Origin: Gammaproteobacteria bacterium
GTDB lineage: Bacteria > Pseudomonadota > Gammaproteobacteria > Tenderiales > Tenderiaceae
Length of the DNA: 54,679 nucleotides
Assembly (NCBI GenBank): GCA_021731365.1
Contig: JAKFXL010000072.1
Coordinates: 1-54,679, forward strand
Reading direction: 5' to 3'
Shown: positions 1-8,605 of the stretch, piece by piece
How the letters are laid out: each line of letters begins with the position of its first letter
Position numbering within the stretch: position 1 is the first letter of the stretch
Made by a program: the position numbers and the translations under genes
The notes under the pieces: model-generated
What the model saw: only the letters and a program-made list of their open reading frames with translations
Told to the model about the DNA's origin: nothing
Database searches by the model: none

Positions 1-964
1 GCAGACCACGGGCAAAGGTCATCTCCACCTTATTATTGACGGCGGTCTGGCTGATGCCGTCGATGTAGTATTCGATCGGATCCTCCACCGTCATGATGTT
101 GCGTTTGAAGTCGTTGAGCCGTGCCAGAGAGGCGTAGAGGGTGGTGGTTTTACCGGAACCGGTGGGTCCGGTCACGAGTAAAATTCCGTGCGGGCGTTTA
201 ATCAGATCGTCGAGCATCGCCATCGACTTGGGCTCCATGCCCAGATGTTCGAGGTTAAGTCGCCCCGCCTGTTTGTCGAGTAGGCGCAAGACAACCCGTT
301 CACCACCGTGGCCCACCGGCAGGGTCGAGACCCGCACGTCAACCGGGCGACCGGCGATCCGCAACGAGATACGGCCATCCTGAGGCAGCCGCTTTTCGGC
401 GATGTCGAGTTTGGCCATCACCTTGATGCGCGATACCAGCAGCGGTGCCAACGCCTTGTGTGGCTGCAGTACTTCACGCAACACACCGTCGACACGCAGC
501 CGCACCACCATCCGTCCCTCAAAGGTATCAAGGTGGATATCGGAGGCGTTCTCCTTGATCGCCTGGGTCAGCAGGGCGTTGAGCAGGCGGATGATGGGGG
601 CGTCATCTTCACTCTCCAGCAGGTCCTCCGGCTCCTGCAACTCGGCGGCGATCTTCGATAGATCGTTATCTTCGCCAAGGGTGCCCATCATCTCGTAGGC
701 CTCGCTGGAACCGGTCTCGTACCCCTGCTGCAACAGCCGGTCAAACGCCTCTTTGGTGAGCATCTCCAGCGTCAGCGGCACCCCAAAGTAGCGCCGCAGC
801 TCGGTCAGGCTCTGGGTCGATATCCCGGCACGGCACTGTAATACCACCGCCTGCTCGTTAATGGTGCTGAGCAGTACGCCATGGCGTTTGGCAAAACCAA
901 AACCGAGGCGTTTGGGTAGCGTGACCGGGCTCTCCGTGGCTAGCGGATCACTGCTTGGCGTCAT
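1..964 (-). CDS. gspE: Type II secretion ATPase GspE (3' end missing)
   Basis: This is the cytoplasmic AAA-type ATPase that powers the type II secretion pseudopilus. About 321 residues are present, and the C-terminal part lies beyond the window edge. The N-terminal domain is followed by the conserved stretch ASDIHLD, then EKRLPQDGRI, a Walker A GPTGSGKTT with its lysine near residue 272, and an Asp-box VEDPIEY. Two ATG codons (970 and 964) are possible. The one at 964 is preferred because AAGGAG lies 6 bases upstream of it. The gene overlaps the end of gspD by 17 bases, which suggests translational coupling. A GspE/PilB relative is the only alternative, and the neighbouring gspC and gspD make GspE the clear choice. 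Confidence 0.95.
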   Translation of the reverse strand, partial: MTPSSDPLATESPVTLPKRLGFGFAKRHGVLLSTINEQAVVLQCRAGISTQSLTELRRYFGVPLTLEMLTKEAFDRLLQQGYETGSSEAYEMMGTLGEDNDLSKIAAELQEPEDLLESEDDAPIIRLLNALLTQAIKENASDIHLDTFEGRMVVRLRVDGVLREVLQPHKALAPLLVSRIKVMAKLDIAEKRLPQDGRISLRIAGRPVDVRVSTLPVGHGGERVVLRLLDKQAGRLNLEHLGMEPKSMAMLDDLIKRPHGILLVTGPTGSGKTTTLYASLARLNDFKRNIMTVEDPIEYYIDGISQTAVNNKVEMTFARGL

Positions 965-3050
965 TACCATCTCCTTGGAGAATGACGTTGGGTTCAAGCG
1001 CCTGGTCCGGCGGATTGACGGCGGAGGCGGTGGGCTGTTTGTTGTCAGAGCGGGACTTGATCTCCTCAAACGATGGTGGGAGCGCTATAAACTCCGGCAG
1101 TATCGGAATCTCCTCCTTATTCACAAGCAGGATCTTCTTCTTCTGGAAGCCAAGCTGTTCGGCACGAATATAGTCATATTTGCCACTGGTGATACGGGTA
1201 GCGATGGCCGCATCACGAATGATTGTGGGTTTTAGGAAGACCATCAGGTTGGTCTTGACCTTGGTACTGCTCTTGTTACGGAACAGCGCACCAATGAAGG
1301 GGATATCCCCGAGCAGTGGCACTTTCTGTACTGATTCGGTGACGTCATCCTTGATCAGCCCCCCCAGCACGATGGTGCCGCCATCATCCACCAGCACGGA
1401 AGTCTTGATGGAACGGGTGTTGGTGATCAAATCGGCAGCGCTGGCGTTTGAGGGGGCCACACTCTCAACCTTCTGTTCGATGTCGAGTCGCACCGCATCA
1501 CCCTCATTGATCTGTGGTTTGACCTTGAGGGTGATACCGATGTTTTCACGTTTTATAGTGGTAAACGGTGAGGTGACTGAGGCGGTATCACCGCTGCCGG
1601 TACTGGTATAGCTGCCAGTGCGGAACGGCACGGTCTGGCCGACGATGATCTCCGCCTCTTCATTATCCAGGGTCATGATAGTCGGGCGTGAGAGCACATT
1701 GGCACGGCTGTCACCCTGAATGGCGTTGAGCAGGCCGACAAAGTCGGTTTTGCCACTGTTAAAACGGCCAAAACCGAGGAAGCTCAGTGGGTTGGGAAGG
1801 GTAGGGACAGTATTGTTTTTGAAGCTGTCGGCGGCAGCCGCGGCGTTGAAACTCTTAAAAGCGGTCCCGGCAATGGGTCCCTTGTTGTCCGGCGAGCCAT
1901 CAATAAACCAGCTCACCCCCAGTTCGGCACTCTTGTCGTCTGTCACTTCAGCGATGATCGCCTCCACCTGCACCTGGGCGCGACGGATATCGAGCTGGCT
2001 GATCACGCTTTTCAGCGAACGCAGCAGATCGGGTGGTGCGGTAATGACTAGTGAATTGGTATCTTCGTGGGCCTGAATGGTGATGGGTGAACGCCCCGCC
2101 TGTGGCACCGGTGCTTTGGCGGCACCGCCCTGCTGCTCCTTCTCCAGGCTTTCGCTCAGCCCGGTCAGCACCGGCACCAGCTCTTTGGCCTTGGCGTAAC
2201 GCAGATAGGCAACGTGGGTATTGCCACCGGTCTCCAGGGGGGTGTCGAGATGGGTGATGATGGCGCGGATACCCAGGCGTTCAGACTTATCACCACTGAT
2301 CAGGATGCTGTTGGTCCGCTCATCCGCCACCAGTACCGGGGCACCGGCCCCCATCGCCTGTGGGTCGGCCTGTTTTTCGCGCTGCCGCAGTGCTTCCATA
2401 ATGCGGACCACCTCAGCGGCGGCGGCATGTTTGAGGGTATAGACCTCAATGTCAGTGGCGCTGGATACATCAATCCGTTCGATGATTTTAATCAACCGCT
2501 GCACGTTGGCGGCGCGGTCAGAGACGATCAGTACATTGGTCGGTGCATAGGCGGCCATATGCCCCTCTTGCGGGACCAGCGGTCGCAGGATCGGCACCAG
2601 CTGGCTGGCGGAGACATTTTTCACCTCCAGCACCTGGGTGATGATTTCGTCATTGAAACGTGAACTGTCGCCACTGCTGCCGATCTGTTTGGCGTTAACG
2701 GAGGGGATAATCTTGATGACGTTGCCCATGCGTACGGCGGCAAAGTTGTGCACCTCCAGCAGCGACAGGAAGGTTTGATAGACCTCGTCAGGGGTCATTG
2801 GCTTGGCGGAGATGACGGTGACTTTGCCCTTAACACGGGGGTCGATAATAAAATTTTTGCCGGTAAACTCGGCCACCGTGGCGACCACCGTCTCCAGCTC
2901 CGCCTCCTTGAGGCTGAAGGTGATATTCGCCGCCTCCCTGGCGCTGGCGGGTATGGTCACGGCTGCCAGCGTGGTGAATGCCAGCACCAGGGCCAACTGT
3001 TTTGTCCGTGTTTTCAACACAACTGTTTTGCTCTTTTTTTCGTTACACAT
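948..3050 (-). CDS. gspD: Type II secretion secretin GspD
   Basis: This protein forms the outer-membrane secretin channel of type II secretion. Its 700 residues are a typical length. The first ~37 residues form a signal peptide (basic start, hydrophobic core, Ala-Ser-Ala cleavage region). An N0 domain follows (FTGKNFIIDP), then N1-N3 repeats (VLEVKNVSASQLVPILRPL and related), then the C-terminal secretin domain with the signature VPLLGDIPFIGALFR. The ~60-residue tail is hydrophilic and could bind a pilotin. It sits between gspC (24 bases upstream) and gspE (overlapping), in the standard order C-D-E. No strong ribosome-binding site precedes the ATG, so translation may be coupled to gspC. Confidence 0.96.
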   Translation of the reverse strand: MCNEKKSKTVVLKTRTKQLALVLAFTTLAAVTIPASAREAANITFSLKEAELETVVATVAEFTGKNFIIDPRVKGKVTVISAKPMTPDEVYQTFLSLLEVHNFAAVRMGNVIKIIPSVNAKQIGSSGDSSRFNDEIITQVLEVKNVSASQLVPILRPLVPQEGHMAAYAPTNVLIVSDRAANVQRLIKIIERIDVSSATDIEVYTLKHAAAAEVVRIMEALRQREKQADPQAMGAGAPVLVADERTNSILISGDKSERLGIRAIITHLDTPLETGGNTHVAYLRYAKAKELVPVLTGLSESLEKEQQGGAAKAPVPQAGRSPITIQAHEDTNSLVITAPPDLLRSLKSVISQLDIRRAQVQVEAIIAEVTDDKSAELGVSWFIDGSPDNKGPIAGTAFKSFNAAAAADSFKNNTVPTLPNPLSFLGFGRFNSGKTDFVGLLNAIQGDSRANVLSRPTIMTLDNEEAEIIVGQTVPFRTGSYTSTGSGDTASVTSPFTTIKRENIGITLKVKPQINEGDAVRLDIEQKVESVAPSNASAADLITNTRSIKTSVLVDDGGTIVLGGLIKDDVTESVQKVPLLGDIPFIGALFRNKSSTKVKTNLMVFLKPTIIRDAAIATRITSGKYDYIRAEQLGFQKKKILLVNKEEIPILPEFIALPPSFEEIKSRSDNKQPTASAVNPPDQALEPNVILQGDGNDAKQ

Positions 3051-3074
3051 TATGCGTTTTGTTCCCGGTCAGCA

Positions 3075-3932
3075 CTAATTAATAGGCAGGCTAAACCGCT
3101 GCCGTATGCCATTACGATCAATTTCGAGGTCGAGACTATCGACATTGGCCAGATCCCTCATCGCCTGCATCCCTTTGACGGGGCTATCCAGCGCCATGCC
3201 GTTGACGGCTGTTACCACATCCCCGGCCATCAAGCCGTAACGGGCCATCAGTTGCGGGTCACGTCCCGGCTGTAACTGGTAGCCACGAAACTGCCCACCT
3301 TCGTTTTTTGGGGTGATGCGGACCAGATCCATCACTTCGTTAGGGTTGTTCAACAGGGCAGTGCGATATTCACGCAGACTATAGCCGCCCTGGGACGCCC
3401 GGCTGTTCTGGGGCGCTACTGGCAGGCCACCCATGTCGAGCGACGCCTTGGGCAGGGTTAATGTTTCGTAACGGCCACCACGCTGGATGATAATCCGGTC
3501 ACTATGAATTTCACTCAGGGTTGCGTTGCCTGGCAGGGTATCCCCCACCTTATAGAAGTCATCTTTGCCCGCCGGGTCTGCCACGATGGCCCGTGCGATA
3601 GCCATATCCGGGGCGGCAATTACGCCACGCAAGGTGAGTTGCAGACTGGTCTCCGGTAGCTCTTCGGGGATGTCGTTAACCACTTCAGCCTCGGCCTGGC
3701 CAAAGAGATGCCACTGTGGGATCTGCTGCCCGGCGCTGTTGGGGGTGGCGCGGGCCAGCATCGAGGAGAGTCCGGGGGTGGGGATGTTGGCCTCTTCAAT
3801 GGGTGGCAAAAAGCGCCAGCTTATCTGTGCCAGGCTGTAGGCCAGTGCTAATACAAGCACTACCTGCACCCCGCCGACCAGACGTGGTCCCGGATTGGCG
3901 GCTAATTCCGTCGTTTTTTTCCAGTTAAGCAT
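3075..3932 (-). CDS. gspC: Type II secretion inner-membrane protein GspC
   Basis: GspC is the bitopic inner-membrane protein that links the assembly platform to the GspD secretin. The 285 residues show a short cytoplasmic start, one membrane helix (about residues 25-43), a homology region with the repeated pattern LTLRGVIAA...AIARAIVADP, and a C-terminal PDZ-like domain (about residues 195-285, with YGLMAGDVVTAVNG). It is the first gene of the gspC-gspD-gspE operon. A TTG lies directly before the chosen ATG and is less likely as the start. No good Shine-Dalgarno is visible. The leader upstream holds a candidate promoter and a hairpin. Confidence 0.92.
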   Translation of the reverse strand: MLNWKKTTELAANPGPRLVGGVQVVLVLALAYSLAQISWRFLPPIEEANIPTPGLSSMLARATPNSAGQQIPQWHLFGQAEAEVVNDIPEELPETSLQLTLRGVIAAPDMAIARAIVADPAGKDDFYKVGDTLPGNATLSEIHSDRIIIQRGGRYETLTLPKASLDMGGLPVAPQNSRASQGGYSLREYRTALLNNPNEVMDLVRITPKNEGGQFRGYQLQPGRDPQLMARYGLMAGDVVTAVNGMALDSPVKGMQAMRDLANVDSLDLEIDRNGIRQRFSLPIN

Positions 3933-3978
3933 CAACGTTACTGTGCCAGCGGCTGCTGGCTATTCCCCCAAATTTTCA

Positions 3979-4002
3979 ACGCCCCGGATGGTCATGGGGC
4001 GT
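3979..4002 (-). other. GC-rich hairpin in the gspC leader
   Basis: A perfect 7-bp stem (ACGCCCC with GGGGCGT) closes a 10-base loop. It lies about 47 bases upstream of the gspC start and just downstream of the candidate gspC promoter, so it would fall in the 5' untranslated region of the gsp operon. There is no T-run beside it, so it is not an intrinsic terminator. It may be an RNA element or an operator, or it may have no role. Confidence 0.4.
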
Positions 4003-4016
4003 AGCCATTAATATAA

Positions 4017-4045
4017 ATTATTCAATCTAGTGTGGTGAGGTGCAA
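4017..4045 (-). promoter_or_regulatory. Candidate sigma-70 promoter of the gsp operon
   Basis: Reading the minus strand, TTGCAC (-35) and AATAAT (-10) are separated by exactly 17 bases. They lie about 85 bases upstream of the gspC start, in a ~330-base gap between the end of the DUF2782 gene and gspC. The -10 matches the consensus at 5 of 6 positions, while the -35 is weak. Nothing else recognisable is seen in this gap apart from the hairpin downstream. Confidence 0.35.
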
Positions 4046-4262
4046 TGTGCACCATCAGGTTGACCTGTCTGTGGCCGGATTGTTGCGTTTACATCCTTGT
4101 AAAAGTGCCTGTGGTGGTCAGGTTGTTCCAGTGTTGTTGGATAGTATCAGGAGCGTGGCCCATATTTATCACAAATTTTTTACAATCATGGCGTAACGCG
4201 ACATGACCGGGCAACACCAGTGTATATATTAGGTGTGAGCGGCTGGATTTCGCTGTGACAAA

Positions 4263-4550
4263 TTACCACTCCAGCAGGGTCCATCGTGGAATCTCCACAC
4301 CAAGCAGAGGGCCGCTCTGGCGATGCTCTAAGGTGCCATCACCATCACTATCGACCAGGAAGTAACGTGGTCCTTTAGCGGGGGTGATTTCGATCATGTA
4401 GAGCCGACCATTGACGCGGTACTCTTTAACCTGGCTGTTGTCCCGCGGGGTAATCACAATCTCGGGACTCATCGTGCCCGCAGTCTCTGCTGCCATTAGC
4501 GCACTTTGTGCCAGTAATAGCGCTGCAAATGCCATCACATATCGTCTCAT
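4263..4550 (-). CDS. DUF2782 family small secreted protein
   Basis: The 95-residue protein has a signal peptide (MRRYVMAFAALLLAQSALMAAE) and a compact beta-rich remainder ending in IPRWTLLEW. That ending is typical of DUF2782, a gammaproteobacterial family often found beside polA. The exported location is inferred from the signal peptide, and the function is unknown. It starts 4 bases after the LOG-family gene on the same strand, so the two are probably one transcript. A segment VDSDGDGTLEHRQ resembles an acidic calcium-binding loop, but this is only a resemblance. Confidence 0.85.
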   Translation of the reverse strand: MRRYVMAFAALLLAQSALMAAETAGTMSPEIVITPRDNSQVKEYRVNGRLYMIEITPAKGPRYFLVDSDGDGTLEHRQSGPLLGVEIPRWTLLEW

Positions 4551-4553
4551 CGG

Positions 4554-5279
4554 TCACAGATCCATTAGCCTTTCCTGTTCTTCGGCAGAGGCTTCAAACC
4601 CCCGTTTTTCATAATGGCTAAAGATAGCATCTACCACCTCTTTAGGCGAATCAACCAGTTGTATCAGTTGCATATCGTCGGCACTGATGGTGCCCTGTTC
4701 AACCATGACCTCTTCAAACCAATGCAGCAGCCCTTGCCAGAAGGGTGTATGTACCAAAATGATGGGGATGCGACTGGTTTTGCCTGTCTGCACCAAAGTC
4801 AAAATCTCTGCCAGCTCATCCAGCGTACCAAAGCCCCCTGGCAGCACCACATAGGCGGAGGCGTATTTCACAAACATCACTTTGCGTGAAAAAAAGTGGC
4901 GAAAGTGGAGCGAAATATCCTGATACGGGTTGCTTCGTTGCTCATGTGGCAGGACGATGTTCAGCCCTACGCTGGGCGATTTGCCAGCAAATGCCCCCTT
5001 GTTGGCCGCCTCCATGATGCCGGGGCCGCCGCCGCTGACGACGCTGAAACCGGAGTCGGAGAGCTGTCGGGCGATCTGTTCCGCCAGTTGATAATAGGGG
5101 TGTTCCGGCGCTGTTCGGGCAGAACCAAAGATGCTGACAGAGGGTTTGATCTTGGCCAGTCGCTCAAACCCTTCAACAAATTCCGCCATGATCTGAAAGA
5201 CCTTCCATGACTCCTGGGTCAGGCTGGCGTTCTCCTGGCGCTGCATGCTGGGGTGGTGGTGGCGCTGCTCACTATCCAT
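4554..5279 (-). CDS. LOG family nucleotide 5'-monophosphate phosphoribohydrolase
   Basis: This is a Rossmann-fold protein of the TIGR00730/LOG group, whose members cleave the N-glycosidic bond of nucleoside monophosphates. The 241 residues include the two diagnostic motifs, SGGGPGIMEAANKGA (about 100-115) and PGGFGTLDE (about 168-176). The N-terminal ~25 residues are rich in His and Gln and are probably unstructured. It is divergent from polA across a ~108-base gap and lies upstream of the DUF2782 gene. The substrate (AMP or a cytokinin-type nucleotide) cannot be decided from sequence. Confidence 0.92.
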   Translation of the reverse strand: MDSEQRHHHPSMQRQENASLTQESWKVFQIMAEFVEGFERLAKIKPSVSIFGSARTAPEHPYYQLAEQIARQLSDSGFSVVSGGGPGIMEAANKGAFAGKSPSVGLNIVLPHEQRSNPYQDISLHFRHFFSRKVMFVKYASAYVVLPGGFGTLDELAEILTLVQTGKTSRIPIILVHTPFWQGLLHWFEEVMVEQGTISADDMQLIQLVDSPKEVVDAIFSHYEKRGFEASAEEQERLMDL

Positions 5280-5387
5280 TGTTAACGACCTCTTGAGTAC
5301 TGCTGATCAACCGTTTTGTCGGCACGATGGTACCGAAGTGCTGCATAATAACCGGCTTCCACTCTCAATTCCGGCTGATATAACGTT

Positions 5388-8108
5388 ATGTCCGATCAAA
5401 CAGAAAAACCGCTTATCCTGGTGGATGGTTCATCCTATCTCTACCGCGCCTTCTTTGCCATGCCACCACTCACCACTGCGCAAGGTCTACCCAGTGGCGC
5501 GGTATACGGGGTGGTAAATATGCTTAAGCGACTGATTAAAGATTATGAGCCAACATTGATGGCCGTGGTCTTTGACGCTAAGGGTAAAACCTTCCGCGAC
5601 GAGCTGTTTGAACAGTACAAATCCCACCGCCCCCCCATGCCCGATGAGATGCGTAGTCAGATTGAGCCGCTGCACAATCTGGTTCGGGCCTTGGGGATCC
5701 CAATGTTGATCATTGATGGTGTGGAGGCGGACGATGTGATCGGCACCCTGGCGGTTCAGGCGCGGGCAGCGGGCATCAATACCATTATCTCAACCGGGGA
5801 TAAGGATATGGCGCAGCTGGTGGGTGAGCGGGTTACCCTGATCAATACCATGACCAATACCTCGATGGACCATGCCGGTGTTATCGAGAAGTTTGGTATC
5901 CCACCGGCGCGTATTGTTGATTACCTGGCACTGGTGGGCGACAGCTCCGACAACATTCCCGGCGTGCCCAAGGTGGGTCCGAAGACCGCGGTGAAGTGGC
6001 TGCTGGAGTTTGGCTCTGTCGATGAGATCGTCACCCGCGCCGCCGAGATTGGTGGCAAGGTCGGCGAAAACCTGCGTGGCAATCTGGAACAGCTGGCGCT
6101 GTCGCGACTGCTGGCCACCATCAAATGTGACGTGGAACTGGCGCTGCGTCCGGATGAACTCAAGTTGCACGCCCCCGACATCAGCGCCCTGCGTGACCTG
6201 TATACCCAGCTTGAGTTTAAAACCTGGCTTAATCAGTTGCGCGATAGTGACGCCGCAATACCGGATATTGAAGCAGATACGTCAAAATCCGCTGCCATTG
6301 CTACAGAGTACGAAACTGTTCTTACCCAGGAGCGCTTTGACCACTGGCTGGATCAACTGAAAAAGGCCGAACTCTTCGCCTTTGATACCGAAACCACCAG
6401 TCTCGACTACATGCAGGCGCAGATCGTTGGCGTCTCGTTTGCGGTAGAGGCGGGCAAGGCCGCCTATGTGCCGCTGGCCCACGATTACATGGGTGCCCCG
6501 GCGCAACTCAATCGTGAACACGTATTGAATAGCCTCAAACCACTGCTGGAAGATGCCAACAAGGCCAAGCTCGGCCAAAACCTCAAATATGACATGAGCG
6601 TGCTTGCCAACCACGGCATCACCATGGCCGGCATCCGCTTCGACACCATGCTCGAATCCTACGTGCTCAACAGCACCGCCTCACGCCACGACATGGATAC
6701 CCTGGCGCTGGCACACCTCGGTCATCAGACCATCCATTTCGAAGATATTGCCGGCAAAGGGGCGAAGCAGCTCACCTTCAACCAGATCGACATCGAACAG
6801 GCCGGCCCCTATGCCGCCGAGGATGCCGACATCACCCTGCGACTGCACCAAACCCTCTGGCCCAAGCTGGAGGCCGACGCCGGGCTGAAAAAACTCTTTG
6901 ATGAGATCGAGATGCCGCTGGTACCGGTGCTGTCGCGCATCGAGCGGACCGGCGTGCTCATCGACCGCGATATGTTGCATAAACAGAGTCACTTCCTGGC
7001 GCAGCGCATGGAGGAGATCACCTTGGCAGCGTATGAAGAGGCGGGTGAGGAGTTCAACCTCAGCTCGCCAAAACAGATCCAGGCGATCCTCTTCGACAAA
7101 CTCGGCCTGCCGACGCTCGAGAAGACCCCCACCGGCCAGCCCTCCACTGCTGAACCGGTGCTGCAGGAGCTGGCGCTCGATTACCCGCTGCCCAAACTGA
7201 TTCTGGAGCACCGATCCCTGAGCAAACTCAAGTCGACCTATACCGACAAACTGCCGGGGCAGATCGACCCGAGTAGCGGCCGTGTCCACACCAGCTATCA
7301 TCAGGCGGTGGCCGCCACCGGGCGACTCTCCTCCTCAGACCCAAATCTGCAAAACATCCCCATCCGTAGCGAAGAGGGACGGCGCATCCGCCAGGCCTTC
7401 ATCGCCGCGCCGGGTTACATCATGCTGGCCGCCGACTACTCCCAGATCGAACTGCGCATCATGGCCCACCTCTCCGGCGATGCCGGCCTGCTGCACGCCT
7501 TCAAAGAGGGGCAGGATATCCACAGCGCCACCGCCGCCGAGATCTTTGGTGTGCCGCTGGAACAGGTAGAGACCAACCAACGCCGCAGTGCCAAAGCCAT
7601 CAACTTCGGGCTTATCTACGGCATGTCCGCCTTTGGCCTGGCCAAACAGCTCGGTATCGCCCGCGGTGCCGCCCAGGAATATGTCGATCTCTACTTCGCC
7701 CGTTATCCGGGTGTAAAGGAGTTCATGGAACGGATGCGTCAGGAGGCCCACGACCAGGGCTATGTTGAGACGCTTTTTGGTCGCCGCCTCTATCTGCCGG
7801 ATATCAACAACCGCAACGCCCAACGCCGCCAGTACGCTGAGCGTGCCGCTATCAACGCGCCAATGCAGGGCACCGCTGCCGACATCATCAAACGCGCCAT
7901 GATCAGCACTGACAACTGGCTTGAAACAAGCGGCATCAACGCCCGCATCATCATGCAGGTCCACGATGAACTGGTATTCGAAATTGGTGCAGAGTGTTTG
8001 GATCAGGCCAGGATAGAGATTGAAAAATGTATGACCGGTGCCGCTGAACTGGCTGTACCGCTAGTGGTTGATATAGGTGTTGGCCCTAACTGGGATGAGG
8101 CGCATTAG
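5388..8108 (+). CDS. polA: DNA polymerase I
   Basis: This is the repair and Okazaki-fragment-processing polymerase. Its 906 residues carry all three activities in order. The N-terminal 5'-3' exonuclease has [13 protein letters not shown] and GDSSDNIPG. The 3'-5' exonuclease keeps its catalytic acidic pair in [11 protein letters not shown] (D333, E335), so proofreading should be intact. The polymerase domain has motif A DYSQIELR (D683), motif [15 protein letters not shown] and motif C VHDELVFE (D860). No clear Shine-Dalgarno precedes the ATG. The gene is followed by two small-RNA genes on the same strand, with no obvious terminator between polA and the first, so read-through is possible. Confidence 0.99.
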   Translation: MSDQTEKPLILVDGSSYLYRAFFAMPPLTTAQGLPSGAVYGVVNMLKRLIKDYEPTLMAVVFDAKGKTFRDELFEQYKSHRPPMPDEMRSQIEPLHNLVRALGIPMLIIDGVEADDVIGTLAVQARAAGINTIISTGDKDMAQLVGERVTLINTMTNTSMDHAGVIEKFGIPPARIVDYLALVGDSSDNIPGVPKVGPKTAVKWLLEFGSVDEIVTRAAEIGGKVGENLRGNLEQLALSRLLATIKCDVELALRPDELKLHAPDISALRDLYTQLEFKTWLNQLRDSDAAIPDIEADTSKSAAIATEYETVLTQERFDHWLDQLKKAELFAFDTETTSLDYMQAQIVGVSFAVEAGKAAYVPLAHDYMGAPAQLNREHVLNSLKPLLEDANKAKLGQNLKYDMSVLANHGITMAGIRFDTMLESYVLNSTASRHDMDTLALAHLGHQTIHFEDIAGKGAKQLTFNQIDIEQAGPYAAEDADITLRLHQTLWPKLEADAGLKKLFDEIEMPLVPVLSRIERTGVLIDRDMLHKQSHFLAQRMEEITLAAYEEAGEEFNLSSPKQIQAILFDKLGLPTLEKTPTGQPSTAEPVLQELALDYPLPKLILEHRSLSKLKSTYTDKLPGQIDPSSGRVHTSYHQAVAATGRLSSSDPNLQNIPIRSEEGRRIRQAFIAAPGYIMLAADYSQIELRIMAHLSGDAGLLHAFKEGQDIHSATAAEIFGVPLEQVETNQRRSAKAINFGLIYGMSAFGLAKQLGIARGAAQEYVDLYFARYPGVKEFMERMRQEAHDQGYVETLFGRRLYLPDINNRNAQRRQYAERAAINAPMQGTAADIIKRAMISTDNWLETSGINARIIMQVHDELVFEIGAECLDQARIEIEKCMTGAAELAVPLVVDIGVGPNWDEAH

Positions 8109-8163
8109 GGGTTACCCGAAAGCCCACCCATCCCGGTTAGAAAAAAATTTTCCTTTAGCCCTT

Positions 8164-8190
8164 GAACTTTCGAGAACAGGGCCGATCTAC
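8164..8190 (+). promoter_or_regulatory. Sigma-E-like promoter of small RNA 1
   Basis: GAACTT is followed after 16 bases by TCTAC. This fits the extracytoplasmic sigma factor pattern of the RpoE/AlgU group (GAACTT, 16-17 bases, TC-rich -10). Transcription would start about 6 bases downstream, near A8196, which is where the first hairpin of the RNA begins. A sigma-70 reading (TTGAAC, 18 bases, TCTACT) is possible but weaker. Confidence 0.6.
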
Positions 8191-8195
8191 TAGGT

Positions 8196-8321
8196 AAGCG
8201 CACCCCTTGCGCTTACCCGCTCTCCCTCCCTTGAGCGGGAACCCCTCTAACCCGGTTTCCCCAAGCCGGGAAGGAAATTTTGGCCCCGGTTGCCCTCCAA
8301 TGTGAAGCCGGGGTTTTTTTT
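8196..8321 (+). ncRNA. Candidate small RNA 1 in the polA-engB gap (C-rich loops)
   Basis: This ~126-base transcript is predicted from its promoter, structure and terminator. Hairpin 1 pairs 8196-8202 with 8208-8214 (loop CCCCT; the DNA repeat extends to 8193-8217). Hairpin 2 pairs CCCGCTC 8216-8222 with 8233-8239 (loop TCCCTCCCTT). Hairpin 3 pairs 8251-8258 with 8263-8270 (loop CCCC). The terminator stem 8284-8291/8305-8313 is followed by eight T. Every loop holds a C-run able to pair with Shine-Dalgarno GGAGG/GGGG sequences. The polA-engB gap hosts Spot 42 in enterobacteria and vibrios, and ErsA in Pseudomonas. The position therefore supports an sRNA of that locus, although the sequence itself is not recognised as Spot 42. 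Confidence 0.75.
8284..8321 (+). terminator. Intrinsic terminator of small RNA 1
   Basis: CCCCGGTT pairs with AAGCCGGGG (one G-T pair), leaving a 13-base loop that itself contains CCCTCC. An uninterrupted run of eight T follows. This is a classical Rho-independent terminator pointing to the right. Confidence 0.9.
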
Positions 8322-8326
8322 ATTTT

Positions 8327-8361
8327 AAAAACAGGGTGATAGCATTTACCCCACTGTTTTT
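8327..8361. terminator. Second hairpin after small RNA 1, possible backup terminator
   Basis: AAAAACAG pairs with CTGTTTTT (8 bp) around an 19-base interior with a short GGT/ACC inner pairing. The A-run and T-run inside the arms would let it work weakly in either direction. It lies 5 bases after the main terminator. Confidence 0.4.
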
Positions 8362-8443
8362 CAGGCCGGTCAAGTTCTGCTAATTACTCTGCCACCGCTT
8401 TGGCCCACAGGCAAAATAACTTTTTAATTACCCGACCCGCATT

Positions 8444-8471
8444 GAACTTTAGTTGTGATGTGGTTGTCAAT
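8444..8471 (+). promoter_or_regulatory. Sigma-E-like promoter of small RNA 2
   Basis: GAACTT is followed after 17 bases by TCAAT, again matching the RpoE/AlgU pattern. The upstream context TTGAACTTT is identical to that of the first small RNA. The predicted start near 8477 coincides with the first stem of the second RNA. Confidence 0.58.
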
Positions 8472-8476
8472 CAGTT

Positions 8477-8596
8477 TGAGTGTCTTGCTCCTCAATACCT
8501 GCGGGTTTCCCTCTTTCCTCGCAGGATCCCAACCTCCCCGGGTTGGGGTCGACTTGATTGCCCCGGGTCTCTCCTGATTCCCCGGGGCTTTTTTTT
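8477..8596 (+). ncRNA. Candidate small RNA 2 in the polA-engB gap (C/U-rich loops)
   Basis: This ~120-base candidate sits in tandem with the first and has the same architecture. A 5' stem TTGAG/CTCAA (8476-8480/8491-8495) comes first. Hairpin B pairs CCTGCG 8498-8503 with 8520-8525 (16-base loop containing TTTCCCTCTTTCC). Hairpin C pairs 8526-8534 with 8541-8549 (loop TCCCCG). The terminator pairs GCCCCGGG with CCCGGGGC. The stems differ from those of RNA 1, but the layout, C/U-rich loops and promoter type are shared, as expected for diverged duplicates or two regulators with overlapping targets. It ends 10 bases before the end of convergent engB. Confidence 0.72.
8560..8596 (+). terminator. 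Intrinsic terminator of small RNA 2
   Basis: An 8-bp all-GC stem (GCCCCGGG/CCCGGGGC) closes a 13-base loop and is followed by eight T. It points to the right. On the other strand there is no T-run after the stem, so it would not stop engB transcription efficiently. Confidence 0.9.
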
Positions 8597-8605
8597 GCCC
8601 CGTTG

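Noticed and set aside
2214-2663. Open frames opposite gspD
   Set aside because: They overlap well-defined GspD domains and have no family match. They were treated as codon-bias shadows.
8196-8321. Direct identification of the first small RNA as Spot 42
   Set aside because: The sequence lacks recognisable Spot 42 features apart from position. Only the locus, and not the sequence, is shared.
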